The notes under the pieces: model-generated
Told to the model about the DNA's origin: nothing
The model's input: the letters and a program-made list of their open reading frames with translations, nothing else
Database searches by the model: none
Origin: Paraburkholderia diazotrophica
Lineage (GTDB): Bacteria; Pseudomonadota; Gammaproteobacteria; Burkholderiales; Burkholderiaceae
Direction of reading: 5' to 3'
NCBI RefSeq assembly: GCF_900108945.1
Contig: NZ_FNYE01000015.1
Span: 62,001-126,000 of the forward strand
Length of the DNA: 64,000 nt
Made by a program: the position numbers and the translations under genes
Part shown: positions 25,033 through 34,563 of the stretch, piece after piece
How positions within the stretch are numbered: the stretch's first letter is position 1
How the letters are laid out: every line of letters starts with the position of its first letter

Positions 25033-26886
25033 ATGGCACAAAACGCACCTGCTGCATCGACACCGCAGCTTGAACCTGAGAACAGCGACGAAACGATATC
25101 CGGCGCTGACATCATCCTTCGCGTACTAAGCGAGCAGGGCGTCGACACCATCTTCGGATATAGCGGCGGTGCAAACCTGCCGACCTACGATGCCGTGTTT
25201 CGTTTCAACGAAATGCACGAGGGAAACCCGGAACGCCAGATCAGGCTGGTCGTGCCAGCCAACGAGCAGGCGGCAGGATTCATGGCCGCAGGCTATGCGC
25301 GTGCCAGCGGAAAGGTTGGCGTGTTTACGGTGACGTCGGGACCGGGCGCGACCAATGCACTCACGCCAATTGCCGATTGCAATGGCGATTCGATTCCAGT
25401 CGTGCTGATATGCGGTCAGGTGCCGCGCGCGGCGATTGGCAGCGACGCGTTTCAGGAAGCGCCCGTCTTCAACATCATGTCGGCGTGTGCCAAGCAGGTG
25501 TTTTTGGTCACCGATCCGGATAAGCTCGAACAGACCTTACGCAGCGCGTTCGAGATCGCCCGCACGGGTCGTCCAGGTCCTGTGGTGGTCGATGTGCCAA
25601 AAGATATCCAGAACTGGAAAGGCACTTACAAAGGACAAGGCACGCTGAAGTTCCGCGGCTATTCCGACCGGCTTAGAATGGTCGCGAAGGGCGCAAGACT
25701 CGATGCGGAGAAGCGCAGCGCATTCTTCGCGCTTCTTGAACAGAGCCGGCGTCCGCTCCTGTATGTGGGCGGCGGTGTGATTGCGTCAGGTGCAGCAGCT
25801 GAACTGAGGCAGTTTTCCGAGCGCTACGGAATACCCATCGTCACGACACTGATGGGCCTCGGCGCGATACCCGCGACTCACGAGCTGCACCTCGGCATGC
25901 TTGGCATGCACGGCACCGCGTGTGCAAACTATGCCGTACAGGATTGCGACTTCCTGATCGCCGTTGGTGCGCGTTTCGATGATCGTGTCGCCGGCGGCCG
26001 TCCCGAGCAGTTTGCGCCGGGCGCGCGTTACGTCGCGCACATCGATATTGACGAAGCCGAGATCAGCAAAGTTAAACGGGCGCATTGGTCGCATGTGGGC
26101 GACGCGAAAAATGCGCTGCGGTCGCTCTTGGAATACGGACCCTGTGATCTGCCTCCTTCCGCCTGGAAGGCTCATGTTATGGAGCTGAAACAGACCCGTG
26201 GGATGAACTACGACAGGGCAAGCCCGAAGATCCAGCCGCAATTCGTGATCGAAAAGCTCAGCGAACTGACGGGTGGACGCGCGATCGTTTGCACAGGCGT
26301 CGGTCAGCATCAGATGTGGGCTGCGCAGTTTTTTGACTTCATCGAGCCTCGGAGCCTTCTCACGTCAGGCAGCATGGGGACAATGGGTTTTGGGTTGCCA
26401 GCAGCAATCGGCGCGCAACTGGCACGACCGGACGCGCTTGTGATCGATATCGACGGCGATGGCAGCATCCGCATGAACGTCGGCGAACTGGAGACAGCAA
26501 CGACATATCGCGTCGCCGTCAAGGTGTTGTTGCTCAACAATCTCGGCGACGGGATGATCCGCCAATGGCAGCGCCTCTTCTACGAAGGGCGGCTGGTCGT
26601 CAGCGACAAGGCGCTGCATCGGAAGAACTTTGTCATGGCGGCAAAGGCGGACGGATTCGAATTTGCATGTCGCGTCGATGCGAAAGACGAACTCGCAGGG
26701 CAATTGGAGGCGTTTCTGGAATTCGACGGACCAGCGTTTCTCGAAGTGATGATCGACGAGAACGCCGACGTGTTTCCGATGGTGGGCCCGGGGCAGACCT
26801 ACGCGGACATGATCACGGGACCGTTTATTCCTTCCCGTCCAGGCGGGAGCACGAAGCGGACTCAGGAAGCTGCGAATATGTTCTAG
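25033..26886 (+). CDS. Acetolactate-synthase-like thiamine-diphosphate enzyme (IlvB family)
   Basis: A 617-residue ThDP enzyme. The activating glutamate is E78 in VPANEQAAGFMAAGYARASG, the ThDP/Mg2+ motif runs from GDGSIRMN (residues 475-482) to LNN (501-503), and GQVPRAAIGSDAFQEAP and GVGQHQMWAAQFF are hallmarks of acetohydroxyacid synthase catalytic subunits. It would condense two pyruvates, or pyruvate and 2-oxobutyrate. No small regulatory subunit (ilvN/ilvH) follows; instead come an ArsR regulator, a racemase fragment and aspA. It may therefore be a catabolic variant or act on another 2-oxo acid. The core is complete. The N-terminal ~25 residues are a poorly conserved extension. Confidence 0.88.
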   Translation: MAQNAPAASTPQLEPENSDETISGADIILRVLSEQGVDTIFGYSGGANLPTYDAVFRFNEMHEGNPERQIRLVVPANEQAAGFMAAGYARASGKVGVFTVTSGPGATNALTPIADCNGDSIPVVLICGQVPRAAIGSDAFQEAPVFNIMSACAKQVFLVTDPDKLEQTLRSAFEIARTGRPGPVVVDVPKDIQNWKGTYKGQGTLKFRGYSDRLRMVAKGARLDAEKRSAFFALLEQSRRPLLYVGGGVIASGAAAELRQFSERYGIPIVTTLMGLGAIPATHELHLGMLGMHGTACANYAVQDCDFLIAVGARFDDRVAGGRPEQFAPGARYVAHIDIDEAEISKVKRAHWSHVGDAKNALRSLLEYGPCDLPPSAWKAHVMELKQTRGMNYDRASPKIQPQFVIEKLSELTGGRAIVCTGVGQHQMWAAQFFDFIEPRSLLTSGSMGTMGFGLPAAIGAQLARPDALVIDIDGDGSIRMNVGELETATTYRVAVKVLLLNNLGDGMIRQWQRLFYEGRLVVSDKALHRKNFVMAAKADGFEFACRVDAKDELAGQLEAFLEFDGPAFLEVMIDENADVFPMVGPGQTYADMITGPFIPSRPGGSTKRTQEAANMF

Positions 26887-26901
26887 AGGATGATTCACGC
26901 G

Positions 26902-27294
26902 ATGAACGATTTCGATGCGATGGTCCGCGCGCTGGCTCATCCGTTCCGGCGAAAGGTGCTGCAATGGCTGGCCGATCCTGCCAGCCACTTTCTGGACGCG
27001 GAGGACGCGCCATTGCGAGGCGTGTCGGCAGGAATGATTCGCTCGAAAAGCGGACTGTCACAGTCCACGGTATCGGTGCATCTGTCGCAGCTGGAACGAG
27101 CGCGCCTCGTCAACGCGAAACGCGTGGGGCAGTGGATTATTTTTTCGCGAAACGAAACCGCGATTCATGCGTTTGCCGGATGGCTGCACGGCGACATTGC
27201 CCGCTCAGCGAGCGAGAAAACATTGGCAGGTCGTGAAGCAGACTTGACTGCTCCTGGTGTTTGCTCGCCGGGTAAGACTCCCGCGAGCGCGTGA
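26902..27294 (+). CDS. ArsR-type winged-helix regulator
   Basis: A 130-residue protein (the ATG at 26902 is preferred to the one at 26890, which overlaps the ribosome site). MVRALAHPFRRKVLQWL and LSQSTVSVHLSQLERARLV are the ArsR dimer and recognition helices. It is a clear paralogue of the regulator at 4474 (shared SQST-S-HL-LERA-LV-KRVGQW-FSRNE pattern) but lacks that protein's cysteine cluster. It follows the ThDP enzyme by 15 bp and is in the same operon. The C-terminal 30 residues after GWLHGDIARS are low-complexity and probably unstructured. Confidence 0.82.
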   Translation: MNDFDAMVRALAHPFRRKVLQWLADPASHFLDAEDAPLRGVSAGMIRSKSGLSQSTVSVHLSQLERARLVNAKRVGQWIIFSRNETAIHAFAGWLHGDIARSASEKTLAGREADLTAPGVCSPGKTPASA

Positions 27295-27331
27295 AGACGG
27301 GCGATAACCAGGCGTTACGGCGACTGCCACC

Positions 27332-27709
27332 GTTGGAACTACGACATGGCATGGTGACTTAGGCACGATCGGTAGCGGTGTCTACCAGAAGGCTCTCGAA
27401 TCGCAGGGCCTGCACCAGATTGCCCCTGGCGCCGCATTGCAGGCGCGTGTGATGGACGCCATCTACGGAAAGAACGGCGTCAAGGCAGGTTTCACGACCG
27501 GTCAATGTCAGGAAGACATCATCGCGGCAGTCGAAGGACTGATTGCAGAGGGCGTTGAAGTGATCATCCTTGGATGCACAGAGCTCCCAATCCTCCTTCC
27601 CGCTGGCGAATTCGTCGACAGTAACGGCGGGCGCGTGCAACTGGTTGACCCGACTGAAGTCCTCGCGAGGCAATGCATTGCTTACGCGAAGGGCGGTGCC
27701 ACCAACTGA
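27332..27709 (+). pseudogene. Aspartate/glutamate racemase, C-terminal half only
   Basis: From about 27332 the frame reads GTTTWHGDLGTIGSGVYQKA and onward to IIAAVEGLIAEGVEVIILGC then TELPILLP, ending at a stop at 27707-27709. GCTELP contains the second catalytic cysteine of Asp/Glu racemases. The first ~110 residues, with the other catalytic cysteine, are missing: the frame is closed by a TAA at 27305-27307. A functional enzyme needs both cysteines, so this is a truncated relic, or an internal start at 27437 makes a 90-residue piece. It lies directly before aspA, which suggests that the intact locus interconverted and deaminated aspartate. Confidence 0.75.
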
Positions 27710-27740
27710 GCTGACACCGGCTCGCCCCCAAAGCTTTCGT

Positions 27741-27766
27741 CGCCCGGTTCGAAAACGGACCGGGCG
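27741..27766 (+). terminator. Stem-loop between the racemase fragment and aspA
   Basis: CGCCCGGT (27741-27748) and ACCGGGCG (27759-27766) form a perfect 8-bp stem with a 10-nt loop, 31 bp after the racemase stop. The following text has only a short T-rich stretch (CGGTTTGGCCTTTTCC), so it may terminate partially and uncouple aspA from the genes before it. Confidence 0.45.
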
Positions 27767-27801
27767 CGTCATCGGTTTGGCCTTTTCCTTTGGAGCATCA
27801 A

Positions 27802-29220
27802 ATGTCAGTTTCGACTCATCGTATCGAGCACGATCTTCTTGGCGATCTGCCGGTTCCGCAAGAGGCGTATTACGGCGTCCATACGCTGCGCGCGCTCCAG
27901 AATTTCCCGATCACGGGCATTCCTATTTCGACATACCCGAATCTGGTCAACGCGCTCGCCAGCGTCAAGGAGGCAGCAGCACTCGCCAATCACGAGCTGG
28001 GCCTGCTGCCGGAGCACAAACTGACGGCCATCGTGCGGGCCTGCCAGGCGATTCGTCAGGGCGTGGCGCATGACCAGTTCGTGGTCGACGTCATTCAGGG
28101 CGGCGCTGGCACATCCACGAACACGAATGCAAACGAAGTAGTGGCCAATCTCGCGCTGGAGTACCTCGGTTGTCAACGCGGCGACTATGCAGCTTTGCAC
28201 CCCAACGAGGACGTCAATCTGGGGCAAAGTACCAACGACGTTTATCCGACTGCGCTAAAAATCGCTGCTTATATGGGTATTGTTCAACTCGTCCATGCAA
28301 TGGGTGTGCTGCGTGCCTCGTTCGAACGAAAGGCCGAGGAGTTCAAACTCGACCTCAAGATGGGGCGGACGCAGTTGCAGGATGCGGTGCCGATGACGCT
28401 GGGCCAGGAGTTCAGTACCTTTGCCGTGATGCTGGGCGAAGACGAAGACCGCCTGATGGAGGCATCAAAGCTGATCTGCGAAATCAACCTGGGGGCGACC
28501 GCGATCGGCACCGGTATCAACACGTCGCCTGAGTATGCGCCTCTTGTATGCCGTCACCTTGCTTCGGTCACAGGAATTCCCGTCACCACTTCGCCGAATC
28601 TCGTTGAGGCCACACAGGACGTCGGCTCGTTCGTGCAACTGTCGGGTGTGCTGAAACGCGTAGCCGTCAAGCTCTCGAAGGTCTGCAATGACCTCCGGTT
28701 GCTCTCCAGTGGTCCGCGGGCTGGCTTTGGGGAAATCAACCTCCCTCCCGTTCAGGCGGGGTCCAGCATCATGCCGGGCAAGGTGAACCCGGTTATCCCG
28801 GAAGTGATGAACCAGATTGCTTTCGAAGTGATCGGTAACGATGTCACGGTCAGTTTCGCGGCAGAAGCGGGTCAGTTGCAGTTGAACGCGTTCGAACCGG
28901 TTATTGCGCACAGTCTTTTCAAGAGCGTCGCGCATCTTCGGGCGGGATGTCTGACATTGGCATCAAAATGCGTGGACGGCATTACCGCGAACCGTGAGCG
29001 ACTGCAGCTACTTGTCGAGAACTCAATCGGAATTGTGACTGCGCTGAACCCCTACATCGGATATGTGAATGCAACCCAGGTCGCGCAGCAGGCGCTCGTT
29101 TCCGGCCAGAGCGTCGCGGAGATCGTCATTGAGCGTGGCCTTCTCACGCGGGTACAACTGGATGAAATTCTTCAGCCAGCGATGCTGACCCAGCCCAGAC
29201 AGTCCATCGTCTTGCGGTGA
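27802..29220 (+). CDS. aspA: Aspartate ammonia-lyase
   Basis: A 472-residue fumarase/aspartase-superfamily enzyme that splits L-aspartate into fumarate and ammonia. The signature loop GSSIMPGKVNP is at residues 320-330 (catalytic Ser321), with TNTNANEVVAN and VNLGQSTNDVYPT as the other active-site regions. Aspartase rather than fumarase is favoured by TSTNTNANEV and the C-terminal domain sequence ATQVAQQALVSGQSVAEIVI. GGAG at 27793-27796 precedes the ATG at 27802. Upstream sit a racemase fragment and a ThDP enzyme, which hints at a former aspartate-utilisation cluster. Confidence 0.92.
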   Translation: MSVSTHRIEHDLLGDLPVPQEAYYGVHTLRALQNFPITGIPISTYPNLVNALASVKEAAALANHELGLLPEHKLTAIVRACQAIRQGVAHDQFVVDVIQGGAGTSTNTNANEVVANLALEYLGCQRGDYAALHPNEDVNLGQSTNDVYPTALKIAAYMGIVQLVHAMGVLRASFERKAEEFKLDLKMGRTQLQDAVPMTLGQEFSTFAVMLGEDEDRLMEASKLICEINLGATAIGTGINTSPEYAPLVCRHLASVTGIPVTTSPNLVEATQDVGSFVQLSGVLKRVAVKLSKVCNDLRLLSSGPRAGFGEINLPPVQAGSSIMPGKVNPVIPEVMNQIAFEVIGNDVTVSFAAEAGQLQLNAFEPVIAHSLFKSVAHLRAGCLTLASKCVDGITANRERLQLLVENSIGIVTALNPYIGYVNATQVAQQALVSGQSVAEIVIERGLLTRVQLDEILQPAMLTQPRQSIVLR

Positions 29221-29395
29221 TCAGTTGATGGGCGCGGGGGCCAGTCGCTGTCCGCCCCGGCCTTGAGCATGTTACGACCTCGCGTCCTCAACTGCCGACG
29301 ACTTCAAGGGCTGCCGGTTTGCACCAGCTTTGGCTCCGCCATGCGCGTAACGACATGATGTCTCGCATCGTCCGTGACTGGTAAGGAGCATGATT

Positions 29396-30202
29396 TCAAG
29401 CCAGCGCAAATGTCTTCCGCAGGCTTGCATCGACTGGGCCAGCTGGCATGAAGCGGCGCAATTTTCTCAGAAGGGAGGCTTCGCCTTTGGGCGTGCGGCG
29501 CATTTTCCATTCACCCAGAGCAGCATCGACGATCGTAGTGGCGACACCATCCGGTGCCGGGGCCTCATTGACACTTTTCTGAATTGCACGGGACACGACC
29601 GCGCGGTCCTCGTTATAGGCCGCAATTTTTGAAGCCGCATGGGGCGCATTGAGATCCAGATGGGTCCGGGTATAGGACGGCTCGACCAGCACCACGCGGA
29701 TTCCGAACTTGCGCACCTCGTGATCCAGGGTTTCGGACATTCCCTCAACAGCATGCTTGGAAGCCGAATAGAGCCCCATGTACGGAGCCGGAAGAAAGCC
29801 CAGCACGGAGCTGACGTTGACGATTCTTCCCGAACCCTGCGCGCGCATCTTCGGCAGCACCGCTTGTGTCGTGCGCAAGATTCCAAAAACGTTGGTATCG
29901 AACAGCGACTGCGCTTCGGCAAGCGACGTTTCTTCCGTCGCACCGAGCAGGGTCACCCCCGCACTATTGACTAGCACATCGATGCGCCTGGCCTGAGTGA
30001 TGATGGTCTGGAATCCACGTTGAACGGAAACATCGTCACGGACATCCATCGGGATCAACTGAACACCGGGTATGGGGTGTGCATTGGCAGGGTTGCGTAC
30101 GGTGCCGAATACCTTGCAGCCCCGTTTGGCAAATTTCTCTGCGGTAGCACGTCCGATCCCCGATGACACGCCGGTAACAACGACAACAATCGAATTCGAC
30201 AT
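29396..30202 (-). CDS. Short-chain dehydrogenase/reductase beside the RND pump
   Basis: A 268-residue SDR with VTGVSSGIGRATAEKFAKRG (cofactor site), VLVNSAG (the NNAG motif, with Ser replacing the second Asn) and the catalytic YSASKHAVEGM. Its start at 30202 is 27 bp after the stop of the RND permease on the same strand, so it is probably the third gene of the adaptor-permease-SDR operon. Many such dehydrogenases reduce hydrophobic aldehydes or ketones, possibly a pump substrate; this is inference. Confidence 0.88.
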   Translation of the reverse strand: MSNSIVVVVTGVSSGIGRATAEKFAKRGCKVFGTVRNPANAHPIPGVQLIPMDVRDDVSVQRGFQTIITQARRIDVLVNSAGVTLLGATEETSLAEAQSLFDTNVFGILRTTQAVLPKMRAQGSGRIVNVSSVLGFLPAPYMGLYSASKHAVEGMSETLDHEVRKFGIRVVLVEPSYTRTHLDLNAPHAASKIAAYNEDRAVVSRAIQKSVNEAPAPDGVATTIVDAALGEWKMRRTPKGEASLLRKLRRFMPAGPVDASLRKTFALA

Positions 30203-30229
30203 AGGAGTTCCTTTGGAGGGTGGCGTTGT

Positions 30230-33200
30230 TTATCGCTGGTTGGCCGACGAGTCCTCAAACATCTGTTCCGCAGGTTGTGCCCGTTCATGCTTGCCTCCTT
30301 GCGGTTCAGCTGTACTGCCCGGCCTGATCCTGAACCAAATGGAATACATGGCAGGCAGGAACACCAGGGTCAGAATCGTCCCGGCAAACGTACCGCCAAT
30401 CAGCGTGTAAGCAAGGGTTCCCCAGAACACCGAATGGGTCAGCGGGATGAAGGCCAGGATCGCCGCCAGCGCGGTCAGGATCACCGGTCGGGCCCGCTGC
30501 ACGGTTGCCTCGACGACTGCCTTGAAGGGATCCAGCCCCGCCTGTTCGTTCTGGCGGATCTGCCCGATCAGAATCAGCGTGTTGCGCATCAGGATGCCCG
30601 ACAGCGCAATCAGGCCGACCAGCGCATTGATGCCGAATGGCTGTCGGAACAGAATCAGGGTTGGCACGACGCCGATCAGCCCCAATGGACTGGTCAGGAA
30701 CACCATGACCATCGCGGAGATCGAGCGCACCTGGAAGATGATGATCAGCAGGGTAATCGCCAGCATGATCGGGAAGAGCGGCAACATGGCTACCGTCGCC
30801 TTGTCTGACTCTTCGATGGAGCCGGCCTGCTCGATGCGGTAGCCGCCCGGCAGCCTGGCCATGATGGGTTGAAGCTGCCTGGTAATCGCCGTTGACACAT
30901 CCGGCGGCTGCAGGTCATCGGCGATGTCGCCCCGCACGGTGATCGTCGGCATGCGGTCGCGCCGGCGCATGATCGGCTCCTCCATGCGCACGTCGACTTT
31001 GCCCACCTGTGACAGTGGGATGCGCTGCCCGTTGGCGCCCGCCAGCGTAAAGTCGCTGATCCTGGACGGATCGAGACGGACGTCGCCGGCCGAACGCGCC
31101 ATGACCTGCACGGTGCGAATGTCCTCACGTACTGCGGTGACAGGAATACCGGTGAGCAGGAATTGCAACTGCTGCGCCACGGCGCTGGAACTCAGCCCCA
31201 CCGCCTGCAATCGGTCCTGCTGCAAGGTGAAGTGCAGTGTAGGCGTGCGCGTACCCCAGTCGGTGTTGACCGTGCGCATCATCGGGCTCGCGTCCATCAC
31301 GTGCTGGACTTCAGCCGCGATACCGCGTAGCTTGTCCGGGTCCGGACCCGTGACCCGGTAGGCGACCGGGAACGGCGAATACGGGCCGAATACGAGTTGT
31401 GTGACGCGTACGCGCGCCTCCGACGCGAGACCGTCGGCGATGGCTTGTCGCAGTCGCTGCTTCAACGCGTCGCGCTCATCCTGACTATCCGTACGGACCA
31501 CGACCTTGGCAAACGACGGATCAGGCAGTTCGGGGCCCATTGCCAGATAGAACCGTGGGGCGCCCTGACCGATGTAGGCTGTGACGATCCTGGCTTCCTT
31601 CTGTCTGGCCAGCCAGGCTTCAACCTTCGCCGTGGCGGCGCTGGTCTGGGCGATCGACGTGCCATAGGGCATTTGCACCTCAACCAGCACTTCTGGACGA
31701 TCGGAGATGGGGAAGAACTGTTTCTTGACCACCGACATACCGAGGATGGCCACGACAAAGAGCGCCACGACCGAACCGGCGACCAGCCATTTGCGCCCGA
31801 TGACACGCGTAAGCAACTGGCGGAAGCGGTTGTAGCGCGGCGTGTCGTAGAGCGCGTCGTGGCCACCTTCGACCGTCTTGAAATCGGGCAGCAGCTTGAC
31901 GCCGAGGTAAGGCGTGAACACCACGGCGACCACCCAGGACGCGAGCAGTGCAATGCCAACGATCCAGAACATGTTGCTGGTGTATTCGCCTGCGGTGGAG
32001 CGGGCGAAGCCATTGGGCATGAAGCCGACGGCCGTCACCAGCGTGCCCGATAGCATAGGCGCAGCCGTATGACTCCAGGCATAGGCGGAGGCGGCCACGC
32101 GGCTGTAACCTTCTTCCATCTTCACCACCATCATTTCGATGGCGATGATGGCATCGTCCACCAGCAGACCCAGCGCCAGGATCAGGGAGCCCAGGGTGAT
32201 GCGGTCGAAGTTCTTGCCGGTCGCGGCCATCACCATGAAGACAGCTGCGAGCGTCAGCGGCACGGCCGCAGCCACCACAACCCCCACGCGCCAGCCCATG
32301 CTCACGAAGCACACCAGCATGACCACCAGCAAAGCAGCGAAGAACTTGATCATGAACTCATCGACCGCCGAGCTGATGTTGACGGCCTGGTCCGTGACCT
32401 TGCTCAGGCTCATGCCCAGTGGCAGTTCAGCGTTGATCGCGCCCACCTCCCTGTCCAGCGCCTTGCCCAGGTCGAGCCCGTTCCAGCCGTCGCGCATGAC
32501 GATGCCGAGCAGCAAGGCCGGTTCGCCGTTGTTGCGGATCGTGAATGTCGCCGGATCTTCATAGCCACGACTGACGGTGGCAATGTCCGACAGCTTCAGT
32601 GTGCGACCCTGCGCCACAACCGGCGTGTCGCGGACCTTCTGCAATGCGTCGAAGGCGCCGTCCACGCGAATGAGAACCTGAGGGCCCCTGGTCTCCACGG
32701 AGCCTGCCGGCGTCAGGACATTCTGGCTGTTGAGCGCGGCGAACACGTCCTGCGGATTCACACCCAGTGTGGCCAGACGGTCATGCGAAAACTCGACATA
32801 GATCCGCTCGGCCTGCTCGCCAATGATGTTGACCTTCTTCACGCCCGGTACGTGCAGCAGCCGCTGACGCAGTGTCTCCGCATCGCGCACCAGCAGGCGC
32901 TGCGGTTCGCCTTTGGCCTTGAGCGCGAACAGCGCAAAGGTGACGTCTGCGTATTCGTCATTGACGATCGGCCCAATCACGCCAGACGGAAGGTTGGCTG
33001 CTTCGTCGCCGACTTTCTTGCGGGCCTGGTAGAACTCCTCCTGCACTTGCGAAGGCGGCGTGCTGTCGAGCAACGTCAAGGTCGTGAACGCCAGGCCAGG
33101 TCTTGTGTAGGTCTCGGTCCGGTCGTACCAGCGCAGTTCCTGCATGCGCTTTTCAATCTTCTCGGCGACCTGGTCCTGCATTTCCTGCGCGGTGGCCCCA

Positions 33201-33370
33201 GGCCACGCGGTGACGATGGTCATCACCTTGACCGTGAAGGCCGGGTCTTCCGCCCGGCCCAGCTTGAAGAACGAAAGGAGCCCGGCCAGCGAGATCAGGC
33301 AGATCAGGAACAGGGTGATGGAGCGCTCGCGCACGGCGAGCGCCGACAGGTTGAAACGACCTTCGCTCAC
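30230..33370 (-). CDS. RND-family efflux permease
   Basis: A 1046-residue inner-membrane pump of the hydrophobe/amphiphile exporter type, at full length, with 12 membrane helices in two halves and two large periplasmic loops. The proton-relay helix contains LGLLVDDAIIAIEMMVVKME with the two acidic residues, and the second half has LVGLIALSGILMRNTLILI. The N-terminus NLSALAVRERSITLFLICL is typical of the subgroup often found with a single lipoprotein adaptor. It overlaps the adaptor by 4 bp. The partner channel is probably the OprM-type gene at 35282, on the other side of the TetR gene. Confidence 0.94.
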   Translation of the reverse strand: MSEGRFNLSALAVRERSITLFLICLISLAGLLSFFKLGRAEDPAFTVKVMTIVTAWPGATAQEMQDQVAEKIEKRMQELRWYDRTETYTRPGLAFTTLTLLDSTPPSQVQEEFYQARKKVGDEAANLPSGVIGPIVNDEYADVTFALFALKAKGEPQRLLVRDAETLRQRLLHVPGVKKVNIIGEQAERIYVEFSHDRLATLGVNPQDVFAALNSQNVLTPAGSVETRGPQVLIRVDGAFDALQKVRDTPVVAQGRTLKLSDIATVSRGYEDPATFTIRNNGEPALLLGIVMRDGWNGLDLGKALDREVGAINAELPLGMSLSKVTDQAVNISSAVDEFMIKFFAALLVVMLVCFVSMGWRVGVVVAAAVPLTLAAVFMVMAATGKNFDRITLGSLILALGLLVDDAIIAIEMMVVKMEEGYSRVAASAYAWSHTAAPMLSGTLVTAVGFMPNGFARSTAGEYTSNMFWIVGIALLASWVVAVVFTPYLGVKLLPDFKTVEGGHDALYDTPRYNRFRQLLTRVIGRKWLVAGSVVALFVVAILGMSVVKKQFFPISDRPEVLVEVQMPYGTSIAQTSAATAKVEAWLARQKEARIVTAYIGQGAPRFYLAMGPELPDPSFAKVVVRTDSQDERDALKQRLRQAIADGLASEARVRVTQLVFGPYSPFPVAYRVTGPDPDKLRGIAAEVQHVMDASPMMRTVNTDWGTRTPTLHFTLQQDRLQAVGLSSSAVAQQLQFLLTGIPVTAVREDIRTVQVMARSAGDVRLDPSRISDFTLAGANGQRIPLSQVGKVDVRMEEPIMRRRDRMPTITVRGDIADDLQPPDVSTAITRQLQPIMARLPGGYRIEQAGSIEESDKATVAMLPLFPIMLAITLLIIIFQVRSISAMVMVFLTSPLGLIGVVPTLILFRQPFGINALVGLIALSGILMRNTLILIGQIRQNEQAGLDPFKAVVEATVQRARPVILTALAAILAFIPLTHSVFWGTLAYTLIGGTFAGTILTLVFLPAMYSIWFRIRPGSTAEPQGGKHERAQPAEQMFEDSSANQR

Positions 33371-34482
33371 GGACGGACTCCCTCGGTCGAAGTGGCGGTC
33401 GTCTGGCCCGCCACACGGACCTGTTCGCCTTCGCGCAGCAGATGCGCGCCGAGCGCGACGACCCGGTCACCTTGCCGGAGTTGACCGGCGATGCGTGCGC
33501 CATCGTCGTCCAGATGCTGAATCGCAACCGGCCGCCAGGACACCTTTGCAGGCTTGCCGTCGATGACCCACACCCCGGGTCCCTTGCCCGCGTCCAGCAG
33601 CGCGCCAATCGGCACCTGCAAGCCGCCTTGCACGGACGCACGTGCATCCGGAATCTGGATCGTCACCGTGGCGCCCAACGGGGCGTTCGCCAGTGCTTCT
33701 TCCAGCACGTACCGCGCCTCAAAGGTGCGGGTAAGGCGATCCGCCGTATCCGAAAGCTGGCGGAGTGTGGCCGGAACGCCAACGCCGTCTTTGCCGAAGA
33801 GCGTGGCTTGTGCAACGGAACCGATCGCGGGGCGCAGCGTTTCCGGCAACTGGATCACGGCCTCGCGACGCCCGGCGTGGGCCAGGCGCACCACGGTCTG
33901 TCCCGCGCTGACAACCTGGCCCGGTTCGGCCAGCGTTTCCATGACGACACCATCGCCGTCCGCGACGAGCTCCGCATAACGGGTCGCATTGCGGGCCACG
34001 TCGGCTTGTGCTTCGGCCGCACTGAGCTGGGCCTTGGCCGCATCCGCCGCCGCCTTGATCTGATCGTAGGCCGAAGCCGATATCGCACCGGTGCCGCGCA
34101 GGTCGCGGTAGCGGGCTTCATCCTCCGCCGTCTGATGCGCCCGCGCGCGTGCGGCCGCAACTGCCTCTTCCTGCGACTGTGCCGCAAGCTTCAGATCGAC
34201 CGGGTCGATGCGCATCAGCGGCTGGCCGCGTTTGACGATCTGACCCGCATCCACCAGCCGCTCCAGCACCTTGCCGGATACGCGAAACCCCAGGTCGCTC
34301 TGCACGCGGGCGGCTACGGTTCCGGTAAACGAACGTGACGCGGGGATGGCGCCCTGAACGACTGCGACGCGCACCAGTGGTGCCTCGGTGCGCGGATCGG
34401 AGGGGGCTTTGCCGCCGCAGGCGAGCAGCGCAAACGGCAAGGCACAGACGACGGTAGAGGTGGCGAGGCGGCGCGAGCGCAT
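33367..34482 (-). CDS. RND periplasmic adaptor lipoprotein
   Basis: A 371-residue membrane-fusion protein. The signal peptide ends in the lipobox LLAC (Cys22), and it continues as GGKAPSDPRTEAPLVRVAVV. A split lipoyl domain (RVSGKVLERLVDAGQIVKRG and VMETLAEPGQVVSAGQTVVR) flanks a short helical hairpin (about residues 95-165). It is the first gene of the adaptor-permease-SDR operon. Its promoter region (34483-34563) carries a half-palindrome copy of the TetR operator found at 35221-35244. Confidence 0.92.
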   Translation of the reverse strand: MRSRRLATSTVVCALPFALLACGGKAPSDPRTEAPLVRVAVVQGAIPASRSFTGTVAARVQSDLGFRVSGKVLERLVDAGQIVKRGQPLMRIDPVDLKLAAQSQEEAVAAARARAHQTAEDEARYRDLRGTGAISASAYDQIKAAADAAKAQLSAAEAQADVARNATRYAELVADGDGVVMETLAEPGQVVSAGQTVVRLAHAGRREAVIQLPETLRPAIGSVAQATLFGKDGVGVPATLRQLSDTADRLTRTFEARYVLEEALANAPLGATVTIQIPDARASVQGGLQVPIGALLDAGKGPGVWVIDGKPAKVSWRPVAIQHLDDDGARIAGQLRQGDRVVALGAHLLREGEQVRVAGQTTATSTEGVRP

Positions 34483-34525
34483 GAAAGTCCCATCGACGAA
34501 GTGATGATGGCTTTCATTATGGTTC

Positions 34526-34550
34526 TAGTGACCAATATAGTCAACAGTCA
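34526..34550. promoter_or_regulatory. TetR-type operator in front of the adaptor operon
   Basis: TAGTGAC and TATAGTCA with a following CAGTCA resemble the operator at 35221-35244: both contain TATAGTCA followed closely by CAGTCAC. It lies about 44 bp upstream of the adaptor start. Symmetry is weaker than in the second site. Confidence 0.5.
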
Positions 34551-34563
34551 CATACGCTTCGCT

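Noticed and set aside
32069..33484. 471-codon open frame opposite the RND permease
   Set aside because: His/Arg/Asp-rich shadow of a well-defined permease; no start signal.
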